Part shown: piece by piece, positions 6,001 to 8,094 of the stretch
Layout of the letters: each line of letters opens with the position of its first letter
Position numbering within the stretch: position 1 is the stretch's first letter
Assembly (NCBI GenBank): GCA_030630685.1
Contig: DAOVMN010000086.1
Location: 1-8,094 of the forward strand
Direction of reading: 5' to 3'
Source: Thermoplasmata archaeon
Lineage (GTDB): Archaea > Thermoplasmatota > DAOVMN01
Length of the DNA: 8,094 nucleotides
Translations under genes and position numbers: made by a program
Notes under the pieces: model-generated
What the model was told of the DNA's origin: nothing
The model's database searches: none
What the model saw: only the letters and a program-made list of their open reading frames with translations

Positions 6001-8094
6001 TAATGATGGCCAATGCCCCAGCCGTTCCCACGGTTGGTCCTATCACAGCCGCTACCGCGAAAAGATTTACGCACATCTGCTCGAATATCTTAACAGCCGC
6101 CATGTAAACTGGGATGAAGGCACCCCAGTTATTGTTGAGCCTTACCCCCTCAATGAGATACGCTAAAGCAGGAATGAACTTGAGCAGGAACTGGATATTG
6201 TCGATGATGATGGCAACGATGCCGAGCCATCGTGCGACCTTGCCCACCTTCGTTATCTTTATCTTGGTGATCATTTCGTTCATCCACTGTATCATCTTGG
6301 ACCCCTTGAAAATATTTGCAATCCGTGTCAGGACCTTGGATATGGTGTCGAGGATCCCGGTCCAGTTGGCGGCCTCCTTGATGAGATCCGGCAACTTCTT
6401 GAGCTGATTGATTAAGCCATTGATGATCTCCTTGATCTTGGTATAGGCCGCCATAACTATGTTCTTGATCGCATTCGCAACGTCCCTCACAAGATCCTTG
6501 AAATCGTCCCAGGTCTCGCTCACGAGCTGGCCGAAAGCCTTTGCCTGCCGCACCACCCAATCAGCCCCTGCCTTGATCTGTCTGCCCGCCCACGAGCCGA
6601 TGCGCGCGCCGGGGCGGAGTCCCACCTTGATCCACTCGATGAGGATGCATCCGAAGGTGGAATGGGAATGGAATATGACATTGACGCCGTCACCTGTTCC
6701 CCAATGGCTGAGGGTCATGACCAGGAAAAACTGGCCTCCCACCTGGATGGCATGGGTGTAGATCTTGGCATCGAGTCCAACTTCCACCGCATCCTCGATT
6801 TGGGACGAGAACATCGAGGGCAGCATCATTCCCGGGAGGGTATCGATGTTGACGGAGGTGAGCACCACCTGCTCCATTTCCTGGGAGGCTGCGATCTCGT
6901 CGAGGGTGTGGCTCGAAAGGCCGATGCTGTCGTTGAAGAAGTGTTCGAACAATATGGATTCGAGGATGCCCGATATTCCAACCATCTCTCTGTTTACCAT
7001 AAATTTGGCATCGAGCGAGAAGTTCTGCTCCCTCATCGTGCTTATGGATACGACATCGGAGACGAAATCCATGGAAAAGCCGGGGTCGTTGATGAGGGCG
7101 GGTCCGAACCTGATATAGATCTCCCGCGAGAGGACAGTGCAGGCAGGGATGGGCCTCCACCAGTTGGAAAGGTAGTCGCGGCCAATATCATCATAGAAGA
7201 AGTCGAGGAGCTCGAAGAAGTACAGTCCCAAAAACGAGAGCAATGTATCTTGCTGCGTTGCGTTGAGGCCGCCATCGCTCATGTTCCCGATGCCCTTGAA
7301 CATCCTCGCCACCTGTGCTCGAGCTGTTTTTCCGGCATCCAGCACCACGACCGTATCGGAGCCCGAGATCAGGGTGGCGTTCACCGTGCTTGAATACCAC
7401 GGCGATGAGAGCTCAAGCTGGAGCCTGTACGCCTCCCCCGCCCTTTTGCTCCGAGAGGACGAATCCACGACCTCCCCGTTCACAATAAGGGCAGGGGTAT
7501 GGGTGTAAAGACCGGATGGCACCTCCCAGGGACCGTACATCTCCCCGAGTTCGTTGGTCTCCGATGTATTCTCGAACCTCACCGCCACTACGCTCTCGGA
7601 AAGGGTGGGAACGGAATCACGATACTCCAGGAGGGTCTCGGCGTCGTCCATGACCCTGATGGTAAGCGAATGCCTCTCGCTCGCCGGAACCTCGGAGTAC
7701 TCCTCGATGATGCTGTAATCATAGGGCAGCCCGGTCGGCAGCTCTGTGAAGCCGCTCAAGTTCAGGACCTCGCTTTCCGGCTCAACCGTATAGTTCAGTC
7801 GTGTCAGGTTCCTGCCCTCGAAGGTGTAGTTGATGGTATCCTCGAAGGATGACCTCTCTCGAAGATAATAGGAAGGATCGAGGTCCACCCACTCATCATC
7901 GATGTACGCCCTGACCCAGTAGTGCTCGAACCTGATGTCGGAACCGCTTTTTTGGGCGGGTATGCCGTTATCACTGAATACATCGAGCACCGCCTCCCCA
8001 TCTGCCACATCGAGCCACCGGGCCGCATCCTGCCGGGATATCTCGACCGTACCGAGCACATACCGTGAGGGTACATCCCCGGATCGCAGCAGCC
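1..8094 (-). CDS. Giant multidomain surface protein (transglutaminase-like, GATase-like, CARDB repeats, beta-propeller), partial at both ends
   Basis: One minus-strand frame stays open for all 2,697 codons of the window; I translated every codon and met no stop. The start lies past base 8094 and the stop past base 1, so neither a start nor an RBS can be chosen. Domain order is: transglutaminase-like C-terminal half (1-77), its accessory region (78-485), amphipathic helices (486-617), hydrophobic membrane-type region (618-717), beta domain with Cys pairs (744-872), flavodoxin/GATase-like fold (924-1127), Ig-like domains (1128-1752), six CARDB-type repeats (1753-2377), a partial Ig unit (2378-2425) and a beta-propeller (2426-2697). 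The domain types and about 70 N-x-S/T sequons argue for export and glycosylation. The continuous fold logic on both sides of every junction argues against pseudogenisation. The specific role is unknown; adhesion, cell-surface processing or protein crosslinking are possibilities. That the frame is a real gene is near certain; the function is not. Confidence 0.96.
2..817 (-). other. Beta-propeller (two-component-regulator propeller type), continuing past the window
   Basis: Residues 2426-2697. Blades show the recurring h-x-x-h-x-x-x-x-x-x-h-W-h-G-T-x-x-G-h-x-h-h-D signature: VVWIGAACAGLIRYD (2441-2455), RVWVGHP (2485-2491), DTLWIGTNAALYSLD (2595-2609), DYVYVGTHGAGLYVWD (2632-2647) and ENLWIGTDAGANRV (2676-2689). 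About six blades of 40-60 residues are visible; the third is irregular, with FVSHVG in place of the LWIGT motif. Blade ends such as EEWETLLN and EEWMIFN provide the usual outer strand. In sensor kinases this fold is a periplasmic ligand-binding sensor. Here it follows an Ig stalk, so recognition of a surface ligand is more likely. The remaining blades and C-terminus lie below base 1. Confidence 0.85.
818..961 (-). other. Partial Ig-like unit joining the repeats to the propeller
   Basis: Residues 2378-2425. LFAYLNLTTRPGGFVDEVVD followed by IEVLIEASG begins like the other repeats (an alternating strand, then an acidic turn and a second strand), but only about 45 residues follow before propeller blade sequence starts. 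It is either a half unit left by recombination between domain modules, or a linker that completes the first propeller strand. Confidence 0.5.
962..1264 (-). repeat. CARDB-type Ig repeat 6
   Basis: Residues 2277-2377. It opens LELEFEIPSLYYDAGDTIGV and passes IVNTG. LPTDIVTGRYTLYITARDS is a full CARDB hairpin, and it closes with EIEG. It is the last complete unit before the propeller. Only its fold, not an enzymatic role, can be inferred. Confidence 0.86.
1265..1573 (-). repeat. CARDB-type Ig repeat 5
   Basis: Residues 2174-2276. It opens ANLSFNLSRQEYDADETIEV and passes ISNTG. It closes with EVRG. The central part is Gly-rich (VPLGGGSAVLEG) and the usual G-x-Y hairpin is replaced by GSGPALDIYLVKVLCLENTT, so this unit is the most diverged of the six. 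C2256 could pair with C2317 in repeat 6. Confidence 0.82.
1574..1867 (-). repeat. CARDB-type Ig repeat 4
   Basis: Residues 2076-2173. It opens LDFELVLDAYQYNASDNMTL and passes VRNTG. TTIEPGRTNYSAYTIPSAL and VEGPYLLVVNVTD follow, and it closes with FILG. Six sequons lie in 98 residues, among the highest densities in the protein. Confidence 0.86.
1868..2164 (-). repeat. CARDB-type Ig repeat 3
   Basis: Residues 1977-2075. It opens WKLKVSVDRFDYNATQNIEV and passes LLNTG. VSVPKGQNATANLTIPRDA and TTGRYMLAVTAAD follow, and it closes with NITG. This is the most consensus-like unit: the h-P-x-x-x-x-x-G-x-Y-x-L-x-V hairpin of CARDB is complete. It has six sequons. Confidence 0.87.
2165..2491 (-). repeat. 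CARDB-type Ig repeat 2
   Basis: Residues 1868-1976. It opens TRLDVSIDAAEYNATDIVNV and passes VENTG. SVDIGKSQTIPVNLSRDL is the central strand pair, KYRLVVIIDI the hairpin, and it closes with HISG. It has five sequons. The YNA-to-YNA spacing from repeat 1 is 115 residues. Confidence 0.85.
2492..2836 (-). repeat. CARDB-type Ig repeat 1
   Basis: Residues 1753-1867. It opens MELDIALLKKDYNAGESIGV and reaches NTG at 1776-1778; IPRDIPSGRHELFIEG forms the late hairpin and it closes with ING. It is the longest unit because of a hydrophilic insertion around YWDEGQQKYIRTPRYHTIRY (1795-1814). CARDB domains are cell-adhesion-related bacterial and archaeal Ig-like modules, usually in tandem on surface proteins. 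Confidence 0.85.
2837..3121 (-). other. Ig-like domain (CARDB type) with three cysteines
   Basis: Residues 1658-1752. VRIGEDFDVIVTNLG corresponds to the Y-N-A-x-E-x-I-x-V-x-h-x-N-T-G consensus of the following repeats. The unit ends in VEIRG, the same junction type as the later repeats. C1695, C1727 and C1745 sit on successive strands, a cysteine density not seen in its neighbours, so an intradomain disulfide is likely. It has three sequons (NVS, NES, NIT). Confidence 0.7.
3122..3415 (-). other. Ig-like domain (CARDB/NEW3 type)
   Basis: Residues 1560-1657. VWEEMTLVIDLENRG aligns with the E-x-h-x-h-x-h-x-N-x-G opening of the later repeats. SLNPGETRKITLSSISL matches the L-x-P-G-E-x-x-x-h-x-h strand of NEW3 and CARDB domains, and ATGGRHDVVVRY is the G-x-Y/H-x-h-x-V closing hairpin. 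Its length of 98 residues is normal for the family. Confidence 0.7.
3416..3730 (-). other. Ig-like domain (CARDB/NEW3 type)
   Basis: Residues 1455-1559. STLDFGKNATFLFNVTNPDP is the usual opening strand and N-x-x turn, followed by AVLHLELRK, an ALNIPANTTSSLNIEI strand and a Trp-rich segment GFDWWWLDY (1530-1538). It has three sequons. It begins the uninterrupted run of roughly 100-residue beta units that continues to residue 2377. It is more divergent from the consensus than the six later repeats. Confidence 0.6.
3731..4099 (-). other. Beta-rich domain of unassigned family
   Basis: Residues 1332-1454. Alternating strands such as FIVQVSYSRYD, FRFDVKLEFFNP, GKIHFDFGK and YRAIVEIIWL suggest a beta-sandwich. 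The segment has no sequon after NYT at 1296 until 1470. Arg and Lys are unusually frequent here (SRYDRTTRNFRFD, KGKIHFDFGK). It sits between two Ig-like domains and ends in a Pro/Glu linker (LPEKPTEMPK, 1447-1456). I do not recognise a named family. Confidence 0.45.
4100..4438 (-). other. Macroglobulin-like Ig domain, tryptophan-rich
   Basis: Residues 1219-1331. The start VDLTVVTDKETYVLGEEISG matches the Y-x-L-G-E-x-I-x-G-x-V opening of MG2/Ig-like domains. It is notable for an aromatic cluster at 1263-1272 (WWLWHPGDDW) and again WEW at 1306-1308, and for C1275 and the adjacent pair C1323-C1324. The aromatic patch could contact glycans or a neighbouring domain. The fold call is moderately secure; the exact family is not. 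Confidence 0.6.
4439..4711 (-). other. Beta domain following the GATase-like module
   Basis: Residues 1128-1218. The GIEYDIPVQV strand, VVSDPEGKVIEV and NEVGIYHVDFVG are laid out like the beta domain that follows von Willebrand A or GATase-like modules in membrane proteins of the BatA type (a dP-x-G-x-h motif followed by GxYxV). It carries three sequons (NRS, NAS, NES). It is probably structurally coupled to the preceding module. No active-site residues are evident. Confidence 0.5.
4712..5323 (-). other. Flavodoxin-fold, class I glutamine-amidotransferase-like domain, probably non-catalytic
   Basis: Residues 924-1127. An alternating beta/alpha pattern begins SKLAVLEGGYS (strand 1), then a helix and strand to YDMLFIASGG (965-974), a helix KLERYVEQGGTIVAF (991-1005), and a typical closing block YKYGKGRVVASTLYPG (1085-1100) with a last helix ELVVLRELIPWLRNP (1112-1126). 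The YGKGRVV...YPG...LIxWLRNP ending is characteristic of GATase1-like domains found in secreted and membrane proteins. At the nucleophile-elbow position after strand GGTIVAF the sequence reads SQQYG (1006-1010) rather than the GxCxG expected for a Cys enzyme. I infer a binding or structural role. Its insertion between beta domains suggests a folded module on the extracellular stalk. Confidence 0.75.
5477..5863 (-). other. Beta-sandwich domain with CxC and CxxC cysteine pairs
   Basis: Residues 744-872, directly after the membrane segment. FFNVTVKGKL, then CTLNLVIKNEGDLPAKNTTV, has the strand/NxG-turn pattern of CARDB or DUF11-type Ig-like domains. Cysteines are placed as C762-T-C764 near the first strands and C869-R-R-C872 at the end, which could make disulfides or a metal site. 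The middle (about 795-860) is Lys-, Asn- and Ser-rich and hydrophilic, with DTDGFYYDPTKEKKD at 841-855. After C872 a short Glu/Asp/Lys-rich linker (about 873-923) leads to the next domain. Family assignment is tentative. Confidence 0.55.
5942..6241 (-). other. Strongly hydrophobic, membrane-type segment (probable helical hairpin)
   Basis: Residues 618-717. Hydrophobic stretches lie at about 619-648 (ARWLGIVAIII, then FLLKFIPALAYLI), 658-685 (ending VNLFAVAAVIG) and 690-713 (TAGALAIIIPILWNIGTYLA). The GPTVGTAG turn at 685-692 separates the last two and looks like a tight helical-hairpin loop. A few polar residues (D631, N632, K668, E671) interrupt the first stretches, so the number of true membrane passes could be two, three or four. 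Sequons occur on both sides (from 88 and from 746 onward). If both flanks are glycosylated outside the cell, the number of passes must be even. The position in mid-protein rules out a simple signal peptide. Confidence 0.7.
6242..6637 (-). other. Amphipathic alpha-helical segment
   Basis: Residues 486-617. Composition changes abruptly from beta-rich, acidic, sequon-bearing sequence to Lys/Ala/Ile-rich heptad-like helices, for example QLVSETWDDFKDLVRDVANA (522-541) and TKIKEIINGLINQLKKLPDL (551-570). Glycine or proline breaks near 496, 568 and 597 suggest several helices. There is one sequon in about 130 residues (NWT at 576). The hydrophobic faces would suit a coiled bundle or lie along a membrane surface, since the next segment is membrane-type. 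It resembles helical spacers of phage tape-measure and pore-forming proteins only in general character; I do not recognise a family. Confidence 0.75.
6638..7861 (-). other. Transglutaminase-associated accessory region
   Basis: Residues 78-485. From memory of the family, this tracks the conserved segment after the transglutaminase core in large bacterial Rhs-like proteins. Landmarks in order are: a Y-S-E-V-P-x-S-x-R-H motif (about 133-141); a beta strand pair ending in PALIVNGEVV (about 200-209); NATLISGSDTVVVLD (about 238-252); a helix FLGLYFFELLDFF (287-299); the strand pair REIYIRFGPA (323-332) with FVSDVVSIST; and a helix SGILESILFEHFF (374-386) followed by an alternating helix/strand end that finishes near HSHSTFG. 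It probably packs against the transglutaminase core. No catalytic motif of its own is visible. The match rests on ordered motif resemblance rather than an alignment, so the boundary at 485 is approximate. Confidence 0.65.
7862..8092 (-). other. Transglutaminase-like domain, C-terminal half (His and Asp of the triad)
   Basis: Residues 1-77. The fragment opens with LLRSGDVPSRYVLGTVEI, the classic stretch after the catalytic Cys helix in transglutaminase-like proteins (LLRxxGIPARYVxG). It continues to FEHYWVRAYID and WVDLDPSYY, which carry the family's catalytic His (H57, bases 7922-7924) and Asp (D72, bases 7877-7879). The catalytic Cys should lie a few dozen residues earlier, outside the window, so activity cannot be judged. 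The spacer between RYVLGTVEI and the His (a helix, then NGIP) resembles the subfamily in large bacterial Rhs-like proteins, where the GTIEI-type motif and NW/RW helix also occur. Members of this superfamily are hydrolases, peptidases or crosslinking enzymes; which applies here is open. Confidence 0.9.

Noticed and set aside
5942..6241. Hydrophobic stretch read as the signal peptide of a separate downstream gene
   Set aside because: The frame continues without a stop from the transglutaminase region through this stretch, and there is no gap, so it is internal to one protein. An internal start here cannot be strictly excluded but nothing supports it.
6690..7160. Minus-strand ORF of 156 codons in another frame
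   Set aside because: It overlaps the main frame on the same strand in a different register. Its product is Arg/His/Pro-rich and low in hydrophobic periodicity, unlike the main frame.
6662..7393. Plus-strand ORF of 243 codons
   Set aside because: It lies opposite the transglutaminase accessory region. The translation is a Gly/Glu/His-rich shadow with no fold pattern, and both flanks of the minus-strand gene continue through it without a break.
1..8094. Search for tRNA, rRNA, CRISPR arrays, insertion-sequence ends, promoters and terminators
   Set aside because: None was seen. The window is coding throughout, and the spaced similarities found are protein repeats rather than DNA repeats.

Overview
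The window is occupied from end to end by a single minus-strand reading frame. It is open at both edges and has no stop in 2,697 consecutive codons (first complete codon 8092-8090, last 4-2). No start codon, stop codon, promoter, terminator or intergenic space lies inside, so everything here is the internal part of one very large gene. Transcription runs from high to low coordinates. The N-terminus lies beyond base 8094 and the C-terminus beyond base 1. Residue numbers below are relative to the fragment, with residue 1 at bases 8092-8090.

In protein order the fragment reads as follows. First comes the C-terminal half of a transglutaminase-like (papain-fold) domain, then about 400 residues resembling the conserved segment that follows such domains in large bacterial Rhs-like proteins. 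Next is an amphipathic helical stretch and a strongly hydrophobic, membrane-type segment. These are followed by a beta domain with CxC and CxxC pairs, and a flavodoxin-like class I glutamine-amidotransferase-like (GATase-like) domain that seems to lack the nucleophilic Cys. A long series of immunoglobulin-like beta domains comes next, ending in six clear tandem CARDB-type repeats of about 100 residues. The last part is a beta-propeller with LWIGT/VYVGT blade motifs that runs off the window.

The product looks like a giant exported or membrane-anchored surface protein. Domain families typical of extracellular proteins and about 70 N-x-S/T sequons (hand count, densest in the Ig repeats) suggest N-glycosylation at an archaeal cell surface. 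Frequent AGG arginine codons at a mid-50s GC content fit an archaeon, perhaps a euryarchaeote of the Thermoplasmatota type, but taxonomy is inference and a bacterium is not excluded. A plausible arrangement is that the hydrophobic segment anchors the protein and leaves the transglutaminase-like part on one side, with a long glycosylated Ig stalk and a terminal propeller for binding on the other.

Several plus-strand and other-frame minus-strand ORFs of 65-320 codons lie across this gene. All look like shadows of the one real frame and are not annotated.
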